DNA of 64,000 nt, taken from positions 62,001 to 126,000 of the forward strand of contig NZ_PPEL01000002.1 of NCBI RefSeq assembly GCF_002899695.1, read 5' to 3'. This DNA comes from Rubneribacter badeniensis (GTDB taxonomy: Bacteria; Actinomycetota; Coriobacteriia; Coriobacteriales; Eggerthellaceae). The translations under genes and the position numbers were made by a program. The notes below the pieces were generated by a model, which had not been told where the DNA came from, did not search any database, and worked only from the letters and a program-made list of their open reading frames with translations. Within the stretch, counting starts at the first letter, position 1. Each line of letters begins with the position of its first letter. Of this stretch, positions 35,703-44,185 are shown one piece after another.

Positions 35703-36317
35703 TCAAGAGCCGTCGTTCGCCGTCCTCGCCCGCTCGGCGTCGCACATGATGCGGATGGCCGTTCGCGGCTCGCCCACCACGCAGCGTTCGACGCACAATC
35801 CGCATGCCACGCATGCGTCCTGCACGATGGCGGGCGCGAACACCGAGTGGATGGCGTCTCCCTCGCGCATGCGGTAGTCGATGACGATGGCCTCGTCGAT
35901 GAGGGGGCACGCGCGATAGCACACCTCGCAGCGCATGCCCTGAAACGCGATGCACAGTTCCTCGTCGATGACCGCGATCCCCATCCGCACGTCCCGGCGC
36001 CCGTCGACGTCGCGCAGCGCGCCGGTGGGGCAGGCTGCGACGCAGGGGAAGTCCTCGCACAGGCGGCACGCCTGCTCGCGCGCGTCGATGCAGGGCGTGC
36101 CGACGGCGACGCCCGCGCCTTGCGAAGCGGGGGAGAGCGAGCGGTAGGGGCACGCCTCGATGCACTTGCCGCATTTGACGCAGCGCGACAGGAAGTCCTC
36201 CTCGCTTTGGGCGCCGGGCGGTCGCAGCAGGTCGGTCTCGCCCTTAAGCACGCACGCGGCGGCCTGGAAGGCCACGATGGCCGCAGATGCGCCTGCGATG
36301 ACGTTCGACAGCTTCAC
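35703..36317 (-). CDS. napG: NapG-type ferredoxin
   Basis: 204 residues: a hydrophobic N-terminal segment (about 6-24) acting as a signal or anchor, then four [4Fe-4S] motifs (CVKCGKCIEACPY, CRLCEDFPCVAACP, CIAFQGMRCEVCYRACP, CVACGLCVERC), as in MauM/NapG. It is expected on the outer face of the membrane, passing electrons from NapH to NapB. It is the first gene of the nap operon. No twin-arginine motif is visible at its N terminus, unlike most NapG. Confidence 0.88.
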   Translation of the reverse strand: MKLSNVIAGASAAIVAFQAAACVLKGETDLLRPPGAQSEEDFLSRCVKCGKCIEACPYRSLSPASQGAGVAVGTPCIDAREQACRLCEDFPCVAACPTGALRDVDGRRDVRMGIAVIDEELCIAFQGMRCEVCYRACPLIDEAIVIDYRMREGDAIHSVFAPAIVQDACVACGLCVERCVVGEPRTAIRIMCDAERARTANDGS

Positions 36318-36787
36318 AGAGCCTCCCCCTTTCTTGGCGAGAAGATCATGCGCCCGCGCGCGGCGCGCGCCTATCGGGGCGCGCCCGCGATTCGAGTAGG
36401 GGAAAATCCTGTTCGGCGTGAAGGATTGTATCTATTTCCGATTAAGAATGATCCTGACCAGGTTGATCGACCTTGGGCGGCGACGGGGGAGTTTCGGGGA
36501 TTCGATGCGCGCGAGCGTTCTTGCGGAATCCGGCCCTCTCCGAATTCCGGTGCGTCCGACGCCCATTGCGCCTGTCGCGGCCCCGCCGCCGCCCTGTCGT
36601 CCGATCCGATTGCCTTGTGCGGCGAAGCCGGTCGGACCGGGCGACGGCGGGGCTTCGCTGCGCGTCTTGCCCGTATGCGAGCGCCCCGGGGCGCTCAGGG
36701 GAGGCGCCGGGGCGCTTGGAGTGCCGGGGAGCTTGGGATGCCGAGCATCGGCTTCGGGCGCGCGGGGCGCCGAAAGCGGCGAGCCTT
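36318..36787. other. Upstream region of the nap operon
   Basis: 470 bases without a gene. A short AT-rich stretch (36420-36460) holds a minus-strand TACAAT (36425-36430), a possible -10 for napG about 110 bases away, without a good -35. No FNR or NarL box is recognisable by eye. The left 300 bases are GC-rich and featureless. Confidence 0.35.
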
Positions 36788-37570
36788 CTAAGCGGTCAGG
36801 CGGATGCCCACGTAGACGGCGGAGTCGGGCAGACCGGAGATGTCGTACACTTCGGATAGGGCGATGGCCGACACGCGCCAGGTGTAGGTGGATCCGTCGA
36901 CGTCCACCGTGCCCGTCATGAACGTGTTGCCCACCTCGTCGACGCCTTGGCCGTCCTCGGGGACGGTGGCGGGGTCGAACCCCTCGGCGGCCACGGCCGC
37001 CTGCACCGCCGCGTTCACGTCGCCGGAGGAGAAGTCGGCGTAGCGCACGTTCATGCTCAAAGCCTCGCTGCGGTCGACGGTGAGCGTCCACGAGCCCTTG
37101 AGGAGACGGGCGGCATCGGCTGCGCTCAGCTGCGCGATACCCTGCGCATACATGAGGCCGGCGTCGACGGTGCTCACGTCGGAGGGCAGCTTGGCCAGTT
37201 CGAACCCGCCGGAGGGAAACTCCTCCTCCGTGGACAGATCCACCGTGGAGTATCCGGCGTCGGCGAAGGTCTGCCTGATGGAGGCGTCGTCCAAGGAGGC
37301 GAGCGCGGCGAGGGCGGGCAGGTCGTAGGACACGTCGCGCGCGAGGTTCTCTTCCATGCTGGCCTGCGCGCGCGCCGCGCCGCCGTTCACCGCGTCGAGC
37401 ACGGAGTGCAGCAGGATCCCTCCGATGACGGCGGCGGCGAGCACGAAGGCGGCCATGGCGGCCATCTGCTGCCGGGGCGCGGTGAGCGGCCGCTTGAGGC
37501 CGGTGTCGTCGAGGTAGCGGACGGGTCCGCCCGCATCGACGTAATCGTTTCTCTGGGGGTTGAAAAGCAT
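36788..37570 (-). CDS. Unknown membrane-anchored protein
   Basis: 260 residues. A short polar N terminus (MLFNPQRNDYVDAGGPVRYL) precedes one membrane helix (about 31-51). The remainder (about 55-260) is a soluble domain outside the membrane with no cysteines or motif I know. Near residue 205 the sequence turns to a beta-rich stretch, TFMTGTVDVDGSTYTWRVSAI. The ATG at 37570 has GCAGGAGGC upstream. It is transcribed divergently from terC. I do not recognise the family; it may be restricted to Coriobacteriia. Confidence 0.7.
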   Translation of the reverse strand: MLFNPQRNDYVDAGGPVRYLDDTGLKRPLTAPRQQMAAMAAFVLAAAVIGGILLHSVLDAVNGGAARAQASMEENLARDVSYDLPALAALASLDDASIRQTFADAGYSTVDLSTEEEFPSGGFELAKLPSDVSTVDAGLMYAQGIAQLSAADAARLLKGSWTLTVDRSEALSMNVRYADFSSGDVNAAVQAAVAAEGFDPATVPEDGQGVDEVGNTFMTGTVDVDGSTYTWRVSAIALSEVYDISGLPDSAVYVGIRLTA

Positions 37571-37621
37571 TGCGCCTCCTGCGCGTCGCGTGATGTTCGA
37601 AGCGGTTTGTGTGCATTGGGC

Positions 37622-37627
37622 ATTATA
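37622..37627 (-). promoter_or_regulatory. -10 element for the unknown membrane-anchored protein gene
   Basis: TATAAT on the minus strand, about 52 bases upstream of its ATG, back to back with the riboswitch promoter. Confidence 0.55.
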
Positions 37628-37630
37628 GCA

Positions 37631-37659
37631 TTGCCGAGCGCAGGGCGTCGTGCTAGGAT
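37631..37659 (+). promoter_or_regulatory. Promoter of the riboswitch-terC transcript
   Basis: -35 TTGCCG (37631-37636), 17-base spacer, -10 TAGGAT (37654-37659); transcription would start near 37666, just at the aptamer. Confidence 0.6.
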
Positions 37660-37666
37660 ACCCTAC

Positions 37667-37767
37667 GCCCATGGGGGAGTAGTTGGCATGCGCCGCGAGG
37701 TGCGTGCGGCACGTTCAACATCATGGCCGCGCGGCCTGGCGTGTCTGAAATAACGAGACTCATGGCG
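37667..37767 (+). promoter_or_regulatory. yybP-ykoY (Mn2+) riboswitch aptamer
   Basis: The 5' element GGGGAGTAG (37674-37682) and 3' element AACGAGACT (37752-37760) match the two conserved core strands of the yybP-ykoY class. The middle CGTTCAACATCATGG stretch also fits. The closing stem P1 pairs CCATG (37669-37673) with CATGG (37761-37765). This class binds Mn2+ and is usually found ahead of Mn exporters and TerC or P-type ATPase genes, as here. Confidence 0.85.
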
Positions 37768-37801
37768 CCGTCGCATCGCACGGCGCCATAAGTCTTTTTT
37801 T
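37757..37801 (+). terminator. Riboswitch expression-platform terminator
   Basis: ATGGCGCCGT (37762-37771) pairs with ACGGCGCCAT (37780-37789), extended by GACT/AGTC, then T7 (37795-37801). The left arm includes GAGACT and CATGG of the aptamer, so it forms only when the aptamer is not folded. Mn2+ should therefore switch terC on by preventing termination. Confidence 0.85.
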
Positions 37802-37878
37802 GTGGATTCTCCTCCTCTTTCGGGCCCTGCGGAGCTTCGCGGGGATTGCGCACAACGGACGATAGGAGCGAACGAGAC

Positions 37879-38985
37879 GTGGACCTCTCAATCTTCACGA
37901 CGCCGGAAGCGTGGATCAGCCTGATCACCCTCATCTTCCTGGAGATCGTGCTCGGAGTTGACAACCTCGTGTTCATCTCGATCACCACGAACCGCCTGCC
38001 CGAGGAGAAGCAGCATATCGGCCGCAAACTCGGCTTGGCCGGCGCGCTCGTCATGCGCATCGTGTTTCTGTGCTTCGCCTCCTATCTTGTGCACATGACC
38101 ACGCCCCTGTTCACCGTCGATCTGGGGCCGTACGCGCACGGGTTCTCGGTGCGCGACCTCGTGCTGCTCGTGGGCGGCGGCTATCTCATTTACAAAGGCG
38201 TCGCCGAGCTGCGCGAGACGCTCAAGCTCACCGAGGTCAAGGCCGAGCATTGCGAGGAGCACAAGGCGCTGCACCGCATCACGTTGCCGCAGGCCGTGGG
38301 CACCATCATGGTCATGGACCTCGTGTTCTCCATCGACTCGGTCATCACGGCCGTGGGCATGGCCGATCACCTCATCATCATGATCATCGCCGTCATGCTG
38401 GCCGTGTTCCTCATGATGATCTTCATCGACCCTATTTCGAACTTCATCAACGGACACCCTGAAATGAAGATGCTCGCGCTCACGTTCATCGTGGCCATCG
38501 GCTGCTTGCTCGTCATCGACAGCGCGGGCTTCCACACCGGCATCGAGCTTCTGCACATGCCGCTCGAGAAGCTGATGGTGTACTTCGCCATGGTGTTCTG
38601 CATCGTGCTCGAGCTTATCCAGATGCGCTACAACAAGAACTTCCTGGAATGGCGCAAGGAGCGCTGGAAGACCGAGACGGCCGCGCAGATCGAGGCCGTG
38701 CGCGCCGAGATGATGGAGGAGCTCAAGCGCTCCGAGGCCAAGGCCGCCGATGCGCCGTCCGCCTCGGAGGGGCCGGACGGCGCCGGGCGCATCCAGCCGA
38801 TCATCATCGGGAGCAACGTGTACGTGATGATGCCGGTGGCCGGCGAGGACGCCGCGTCGTTCCGCGAGCTTCTGGCCACGTCCGATGCGGCTGGCCGAGC
38901 GTTCTCGCGCCCGCTCGAGATCGACGCGCGCGACGTGGAGGTGGCCGACGCGGCCCCCGAGTACGAGGAGCCCGAAGGGAAGTGA
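37879..38985 (+). CDS. terC: TerC-family membrane protein (probable Mn2+ exporter)
   Basis: 368 residues. Seven or eight helices (about 10-260) with the TerC signatures EIVLGVDNLVFISI and DLVFSIDSVITAVGM, each with an acidic metal-binding Asp. The C-terminal ~110 residues are soluble and charged. GTG 37879 is chosen with AGGAG ten bases upstream; an in-frame TTG at 37846 is an alternative. The Mn2+ riboswitch in the leader indicates export of excess Mn2+, which matches known TerC/Alx proteins of this regulated group. Confidence 0.88.
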   Translation: MDLSIFTTPEAWISLITLIFLEIVLGVDNLVFISITTNRLPEEKQHIGRKLGLAGALVMRIVFLCFASYLVHMTTPLFTVDLGPYAHGFSVRDLVLLVGGGYLIYKGVAELRETLKLTEVKAEHCEEHKALHRITLPQAVGTIMVMDLVFSIDSVITAVGMADHLIIMIIAVMLAVFLMMIFIDPISNFINGHPEMKMLALTFIVAIGCLLVIDSAGFHTGIELLHMPLEKLMVYFAMVFCIVLELIQMRYNKNFLEWRKERWKTETAAQIEAVRAEMMEELKRSEAKAADAPSASEGPDGAGRIQPIIIGSNVYVMMPVAGEDAASFRELLATSDAAGRAFSRPLEIDARDVEVADAAPEYEEPEGK

Positions 38986-39026
38986 CGCCTCGGTCGGCGG
39001 CGTCCCGCTGTCACGCCGCCTGTTCG

Positions 39027-39938
39027 CTACTCCTGCGCGAACAGGCCCCATCCTTCCTCGCTCACGTAGAAGCGGGCGGCGCGGGGCAGGATGCGCGCGG
39101 AGAACGGCGTGGTGAGGCGCGTGGCCTCGCCGTCGTACTGCACCTCCATGGGCGGGTCGGCCTCGACGCGCACCGTGCGCGCGCGATGTATCTCGAGCGC
39201 GCCCGTTCGGTCGGGGAACTCGCCGCCGCGGTCGAGCAGGCCCGCGAACACGGCGGGTATGAGCTCGAAAGCGGTCTTGGCCTTGAGCACCACCACGTCG
39301 AACTCTCCGTCGCGGGGCTCGTTGCCGTGCGTGACCGCGATGTCGAACTGTATCTTCGAGAAGTTCGCGAGCAGGATGCCGAGCCCCTCGCTTTCGACCG
39401 TGCGCCCGTCGAGCTCGATGGAGAAGCGCGACTTCTGGGGCATCGGGTTGAGCACGGCTGCCGAGAGGTAGGCCATGGGGCCGAACAGGCGCTTGCCCGC
39501 CTCGGCGCCGTGCATGATGGCGGCGTCATAGCCCGCTCCGGCCATGATGCCGAAGCCGAATTTGCGTCCGGCCACTTCGATCTCTCCGAGGTCGAAGTCG
39601 AGCGTGCGCCCCTCGCGCACCATCTTCGCAAGCGCGTGCGGCTCGAGCGGCGAGGCCAGGTTGAGCGCGAGCAGGTTCGCCGTTCCGGCGGGGAAGGGCA
39701 GCACCGGCACCTCCGTGTTCGCCAAGAGGTAGCTCACCGTGGCCACCGTGCCGTCGCCGCCGCTCGCCACCACCGCGTCGAAGGCGTCGGCGTCGCGAAG
39801 CAGGTCGCGCACGTCGGTCGCGCCGTCGGTGGAACGCAGGCAGACCTCGTCGCCGTCGCGGGAGAACGAGCGCGCGAAGTCGTAGACGGCACCCTCGCCG
39901 AAGCCCGAGGACAGGTTGTTGATGACGAGCAGTTTCAC
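39027..39938 (-). CDS. Diacylglycerol/lipid kinase family protein (YegS/DgkB-like)
   Basis: 303 residues of the DAGK catalytic family: VINNLSSGFG at the N terminus, the ATP-binding VASGGDGTVATV (about residue 57) and PFPAGTANLLALN. Members phosphorylate diacylglycerol or related lipids using ATP. GTG at 39938 on the minus strand follows AAAGG by 6 bases; a second GTG two codons earlier and an ATG further upstream (within rnd's leader) are less likely. Substrate cannot be determined. It is divergent from rnd. Confidence 0.85.
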   Translation of the reverse strand: MKLLVINNLSSGFGEGAVYDFARSFSRDGDEVCLRSTDGATDVRDLLRDADAFDAVVASGGDGTVATVSYLLANTEVPVLPFPAGTANLLALNLASPLEPHALAKMVREGRTLDFDLGEIEVAGRKFGFGIMAGAGYDAAIMHGAEAGKRLFGPMAYLSAAVLNPMPQKSRFSIELDGRTVESEGLGILLANFSKIQFDIAVTHGNEPRDGEFDVVVLKAKTAFELIPAVFAGLLDRGGEFPDRTGALEIHRARTVRVEADPPMEVQYDGEATRLTTPFSARILPRAARFYVSEEGWGLFAQE

Positions 39939-40018
39939 AGGCACCCTTTCAATTGCTATGATGGCATGGTACAACATGGAGCAGGAAACACAAGGCAAGG
40001 AACGGTGAGGATCCCTCG

Positions 40019-41161
40019 GTGTACATAGCAAACCAAGAAGATCTCGAGGCGTTCGCGAATCGGGCGATGCGCTCGAGCGTGCTCGCCATCGACACGGAGT
40101 TTCTGCGCGAGAAGACCTATTACGCGAAGCTGTGCCTTCTGCAGCTGGCCACCGACGACGAGACGGCCATCGTGGATCCCTTCGAGGTCGATGATTTGCG
40201 CGTGCTGGCGCCGTTGCTGGAGAACGAGTCCGTGGTGAAGCTGTTCCACGCGGGCGGGCAGGACCTCGAGATACTGCTGCGCGAGGTGGGCACGCTGCCG
40301 CGTCCCTTGTTCGACACGCAGGTGGCCGCGGCGCTTCTGGGGCACACGCAGCAGATCGGCTACGCGGCGCTCGTGCACGCCGAGTGCGGCGTGACGCTCA
40401 AGAAGATCGACTCGTTCACCGACTGGTCGCGCCGACCGTTGTCCGAATCGCAGTTGGAGTACGCGGCCGACGACGTGGCCTACCTGCCGCGCATGTACGA
40501 GCGGATGCGGGCGCAGCTCGTGGAGCTGGGGCGCCTTGCGTGGCTCGACCGCGACTTCGAGGACCTGGCCGACCCGAAGCGCTACGCCACCAACGAGCGC
40601 GAGCGCTACCGGCGGCTCAAGCGCGTCTCACAGCTGTCGCGCCGCCAGCTCGCGGCCGCCCGCGAAGTGGCGGCATGGCGCGAATTGGAGGCGCAGCGGC
40701 GCGACGTGCCGCGCAAGTGGGTGGTCACCGACGAGCAGATCGTGGAGGCGTGCAAGCGCGAGGCGCGCACGATCGACGAGCTGTTCATGGTGCGCGGCAT
40801 GTCCGACCGGTTGTCGACGAAGGACGCGCGATGCGTCGTGGCCCTCATGTCCTCGGCGCTGGACGCTCCGCCCGACGCCTGGCCCGAACCCGACCGCTGC
40901 GGCAAGAACGAGCCGAACGTGGACGCGGAGCTCGACCTCATGTGCGCTCTCGTGCGTTTGCGAGCGAAGCAGAACGGCGTGGCGTTTCCCACGCTGGCCA
41001 GCCACGACGACCTCGCGCGGGTGGCGCGCGGCTACCGGGAGGGGGTCGATGTGCTGCGCGGCTGGCGCCGCTCGCTTGTGGGAGAGGAGCTTTTGAGGCT
41101 GCTCGAGGGCAAGATCGCGCTGTCGCTTTCCAACGGCGAGATCAAGGTTACGGAAGTTTGA
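40019..41161 (+). CDS. rnd: Ribonuclease D
   Basis: 380 residues. The DEDD exonuclease domain has AIDTEFLRE (D24, E26), FHAGGQDLEIL (third Asp) and the final EYAADDVAYL (Asp and Tyr). The HRDC domain is at about 210-290. It trims 3' ends of tRNAs and other stable RNAs. GTG start at 40019. It is short by none of its domains. Confidence 0.92.
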   Translation: MYIANQEDLEAFANRAMRSSVLAIDTEFLREKTYYAKLCLLQLATDDETAIVDPFEVDDLRVLAPLLENESVVKLFHAGGQDLEILLREVGTLPRPLFDTQVAAALLGHTQQIGYAALVHAECGVTLKKIDSFTDWSRRPLSESQLEYAADDVAYLPRMYERMRAQLVELGRLAWLDRDFEDLADPKRYATNERERYRRLKRVSQLSRRQLAAAREVAAWRELEAQRRDVPRKWVVTDEQIVEACKREARTIDELFMVRGMSDRLSTKDARCVVALMSSALDAPPDAWPEPDRCGKNEPNVDAELDLMCALVRLRAKQNGVAFPTLASHDDLARVARGYREGVDVLRGWRRSLVGEELLRLLEGKIALSLSNGEIKVTEV

Positions 41162-41277
41162 CGCTCGGACGGCACCGCGGGCGGCCCGCCGCCGCGGTCA
41201 AGTATAATGGACGACGAAAGAGGGCGGCGGCCTAGGAGGCCGCGCGCAAGCCATCCTTTGAAGGAGTGTCCCAAACC

Positions 41278-41952
41278 ATGTTTTTCGGAGTTAGCGCCGG
41301 CTATTGGATGCTGGTCATCGTCACGCTCGTCATCGGCGGGTTCGCCACCTGGTACGTGAACTCGCAGCTCAAGAAGTACTCGCGGGTGCCCATCTCCACG
41401 GGCCTCACCGGCGCCGAGGCCGCGCGCCGGATGCTTTCGTACTACGGCATCTCCGGCGTGGAGGTGCATCGCGGCGGGCCGGGACAGGACTTCTTCGACC
41501 CGCGCACGAACTCGGTCACGCTCTCGCCCGATGCCTACGAGGGCCGCACCATCACGGCCACGGCCACGGCCTGCCACGAGGTGGGGCACGCCTACCAGTA
41601 CGCGCAGGGTTACGCCCCCATGAAGATCCGCGGTGCGCTCGTCCCCGTGGTGAACCTGGCGTCGAACGCATGGATATTCCTGCTGCTTTTGGGCGTGTTC
41701 TTGCAGATGGCGCAGCTGACGATGCTCGCGATCGTCATGTACGCCGCCGTGGTGGTGTTCCAGCTGGTCACCCTTCCGGTGGAGTTCGACGCCTCGCGCC
41801 GCGCGATGGTCTACATGGGCTCGACCGGGCTTCCGCAGTCCGAGCAGGCGGGGTCGTTCAGCGTGCTGCGCGCTTGCGCGCTCACCTACGTGGCCGCGGC
41901 GCTCACCTCCATCCTGCAGCTTCTGTGGCTGCTCAACCAGAACCGCGAGTAG
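41278..41952 (+). CDS. YugP-family zinc metallopeptidase
   Basis: 224 residues. One N-terminal membrane helix (about 7-25), the zinc-binding HEVGH (100-104) and three further helices in the second half (about 115-165 and 200-220). This matches the YugP family of membrane-bound zinc peptidases of unknown substrate. AAGGAG (41261-41266) precedes ATG 41278 with an 11-base spacing; a GTG overlapping the ribosome site is unlikely. TATAAT (41203-41208) is a possible promoter. xseA follows 10 bases later. Confidence 0.9.
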   Translation: MFFGVSAGYWMLVIVTLVIGGFATWYVNSQLKKYSRVPISTGLTGAEAARRMLSYYGISGVEVHRGGPGQDFFDPRTNSVTLSPDAYEGRTITATATACHEVGHAYQYAQGYAPMKIRGALVPVVNLASNAWIFLLLLGVFLQMAQLTMLAIVMYAAVVVFQLVTLPVEFDASRRAMVYMGSTGLPQSEQAGSFSVLRACALTYVAAALTSILQLLWLLNQNRE

Positions 41953-41961
41953 CCGTTACCC

Positions 41962-43344
41962 ATGGCGCGCGGAGAGAGGGAAGGGGCGGCGTCCGAGGCG
42001 CTGTCGGTATCGGGGGCGATGGCGCTCGCGAAGGGCGCGCTCGAGGGCGTGGTCGTGCGCCTCGTGGGCGAGGTGTCCGAGGTGTCCAACAAGCCCGGCT
42101 ACAAGGCCGTGTACTTCACGGTGAAGGACGAGCGCGCGGCGCTGCCGTGCATGATGTGGAACAACCGCTTCAACGCGGCCGGCATTGCGCTGCGCGTGGG
42201 GCAGCTTGTGGAGCTGACCGGCCGCTTCACGCTGTACGCGCCGAAGGGGCGCATGAACTTCGACGTGTTCTCCCTGTCTCTTGCCGGGGAGGGGCGTCTG
42301 CGCCAGCAGGTGGCCGAGCTGGCGCGCAGGCTCGAGGCCGAAGGGCTCATGGATCCGGGCCGCAAGCGACCTTTGCCGGCGTACCCTCTCGCTATCGGCC
42401 TGGTCACCTCGCCGCGCGGGGATGCCGTGCACGACGTGCTGCGCACGCTGCGACGCCGCTTCCCGCTCTCGCGCGTCGTTCTGGCGGGCGTGGCGGTGGA
42501 GGGCGCGCAGGCGCCGGCGGGCATCGTGGAGGGCTTGCGCCGGGTGGTGGAGGCGGGCGTCGAGATGGTGCTCGTCGTTCGCGGCGGAGGCTCGTTCGAA
42601 GACCTCATGCCCTTCAACGACGAGCGCCTTGCGCGCACCATCGCGCGCTGCCCCGTGCCGGTGGTCACCGGCATCGGGCACGAGCCCGACACCTCCATCG
42701 CCGACATGGTTGCCGACGTGCGCGCCTCCACGCCCACCGCGGCGGCCGAGGCGGCAAGCCCCTCGCGCGAGAGCCTCGAGCGCCATTTCGCCGCGCGGGC
42801 GCGCTCGCTGTCGGTCTGCGCCGAGCGCGCGCTCGAGCGGGCCGCCGCCGACGTGCGCCGCTGCGCCACGCGGCCTCTGTTCCGCGACGCGCAGCTTTTG
42901 TTCTCCGTCGAGGCGCAGACGCTCGATCTGGCGGCGGAGCGCCTTGCGCGCGCCCTGCCCGCGAACCTCGAGCGCGACGCGGTGGCCGTGGCGCGGCAGC
43001 GAGAGCGCCTTGCGCGCGCCTTGCCGAGCGCCATCGAGCGCGGGTGCGCGCAGATCGAGCGCGGCCGCGAGCGGCTTGCGGCCTGCGGCGGCGCGCTCGT
43101 GCCGCGCTTCGCGCAAGAGGCGGCGGTGGCGGCCGCCCGGTTGCACGACCTCTCCCCGCTCGCCGTGCTCGGGCGCGGCTTCGCCATCGCGCGTACGCCG
43201 GCGGGCGCCGTGGTGAAGAGCGTGGAGGCCGTGAGGCAAGGCGATGCGCTGGACGTGTCGCTGTCCGACGGCGTGCTGTCCTGCCGCGTCGAGGCGACGC
43301 GGCGCATCGATACCGACATCGTGGAGTGGAAGGACCCATCATGA
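41962..43344 (+). CDS. xseA: Exodeoxyribonuclease VII large subunit
   Basis: 460 residues. An N-terminal OB fold (about 25-110, with EVSEVSNKPGYKAVYFTVKD) precedes the catalytic region with LVTSPRGDAVHDVL, VRGGGSFEDLMPFNDE and GIGHEPDTSIADMVADVRASTPTAAAE, then an extended helical section rich in Ala/Arg. It cuts single-stranded DNA from both ends with XseB. It overlaps xseB by 4 bases. Confidence 0.93.
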   Translation: MARGEREGAASEALSVSGAMALAKGALEGVVVRLVGEVSEVSNKPGYKAVYFTVKDERAALPCMMWNNRFNAAGIALRVGQLVELTGRFTLYAPKGRMNFDVFSLSLAGEGRLRQQVAELARRLEAEGLMDPGRKRPLPAYPLAIGLVTSPRGDAVHDVLRTLRRRFPLSRVVLAGVAVEGAQAPAGIVEGLRRVVEAGVEMVLVVRGGGSFEDLMPFNDERLARTIARCPVPVVTGIGHEPDTSIADMVADVRASTPTAAAEAASPSRESLERHFAARARSLSVCAERALERAAADVRRCATRPLFRDAQLLFSVEAQTLDLAAERLARALPANLERDAVAVARQRERLARALPSAIERGCAQIERGRERLAACGGALVPRFAQEAAVAAARLHDLSPLAVLGRGFAIARTPAGAVVKSVEAVRQGDALDVSLSDGVLSCRVEATRRIDTDIVEWKDPS

Positions 43345-43598
43345 CCGAAGCCGAAGAACCCCGGCCCATCGAAGATCTGACGTTTCGCGAGGCCATGGCC
43401 GAGCTTGACGGCATCGTGGGCGTACTGGAGAGCAACACGCTCGAGCTCGAGGACAGCCTGAGAAGCTACGAGCGGGGCGTGGCCTTGCTCGCGGCGCTGC
43501 AGACGCGCCTGTCCGAGGCGCAGCAGAAGGTGGACGTGCTCATGGGGGAGCTTGCGCCGGGGCCCGACGACGAGAAGCGCGACACGAGCCTTTCGTGA
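43341..43598 (+). CDS. xseB: Exodeoxyribonuclease VII small subunit
   Basis: 85 residues, helical, with LTFREAMAELDGIVGVLESNTLELEDSLRSYERGVALL, the XseB core that wraps around XseA. ATG 43341 overlaps the xseA stop (ATGA). A polar tail of 12 residues follows. Confidence 0.92.
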   Translation: MTEAEEPRPIEDLTFREAMAELDGIVGVLESNTLELEDSLRSYERGVALLAALQTRLSEAQQKVDVLMGELAPGPDDEKRDTSLS

Positions 43599-43671
43599 AA
43601 AAGGGGCTTGCCGACGGTCCGCGCGGCCGCCGGATGGGAAGAAGGATCGCAGCATGAGAGAGGAGCGCGCC

Positions 43672-44025
43672 ATGCGCAAGGACGATTGCCTGTTCTGCAA
43701 GATCGTTGCGGGGGAGATCCCGTCGACGAAGGTGTACGAGGACGAGCGCGTGCTCGCGTTCGAGGACGTGAGCCCCATGATGCCCGTGCACACGCTCATC
43801 GTGCCGAAGAACCACTACGACAACATCGGCGACGACATCCCCGACGACGAGATGGGGCACCTGTTCAACGCCGTGAGCACGGTGGCCGAGCTCAAGGGCG
43901 TCGCCGAGAGCGGCTACCGCGTGATCGTGAACACGAACGACGACGCCTGCCAGACCGTGCACCATATCCACGTGCACGTCCTCGGCGGCGCGCCCATGAA
44001 CTCGGGCGACCCGTCGAAAAGCTAG
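43672..44025 (+). CDS. HIT-family nucleotide-binding hydrolase
   Basis: 117 residues. It begins DDCLFCKIVAGEIPSTKVYEDE (zinc-binding Cys pair) and ends with the catalytic histidine triad QTVHHIHVHVLGG. Family members cleave nucleoside phosphoramidates or dinucleoside polyphosphates (HinT/PKCI-like). I chose ATG 43672, with GAGGAG 7 bases upstream; ATG 43654, six codons earlier, also has a ribosome site. It follows xseB by 73 bases. Confidence 0.9.
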   Translation: MRKDDCLFCKIVAGEIPSTKVYEDERVLAFEDVSPMMPVHTLIVPKNHYDNIGDDIPDDEMGHLFNAVSTVAELKGVAESGYRVIVNTNDDACQTVHHIHVHVLGGAPMNSGDPSKS

Positions 44026-44048
44026 CCTGAGGCGCCGCTTCTCCGCAA

Positions 44049-44078
44049 AGCCGGACCGAGGGGCGGTCCGGCTCCTTT
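44049..44078 (+). terminator. Terminator after the HIT gene
   Basis: AGCCGGACC (44049-44057) / GGTCCGGCT (44065-44073), seven-base loop, then CCTTTTC. It separates the HIT gene from ackA. Confidence 0.8.
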
Positions 44079-44185
44079 TCGGCGAGCGGCGCGCCGTTTG
44101 CCGACGGGGCGCTTCGTCTGCTTCCGACCGTTCGGCGGCTGCACCTAAAATAGATGTTTCAGGATAGGCGTAAGGAGGCAGGCCG

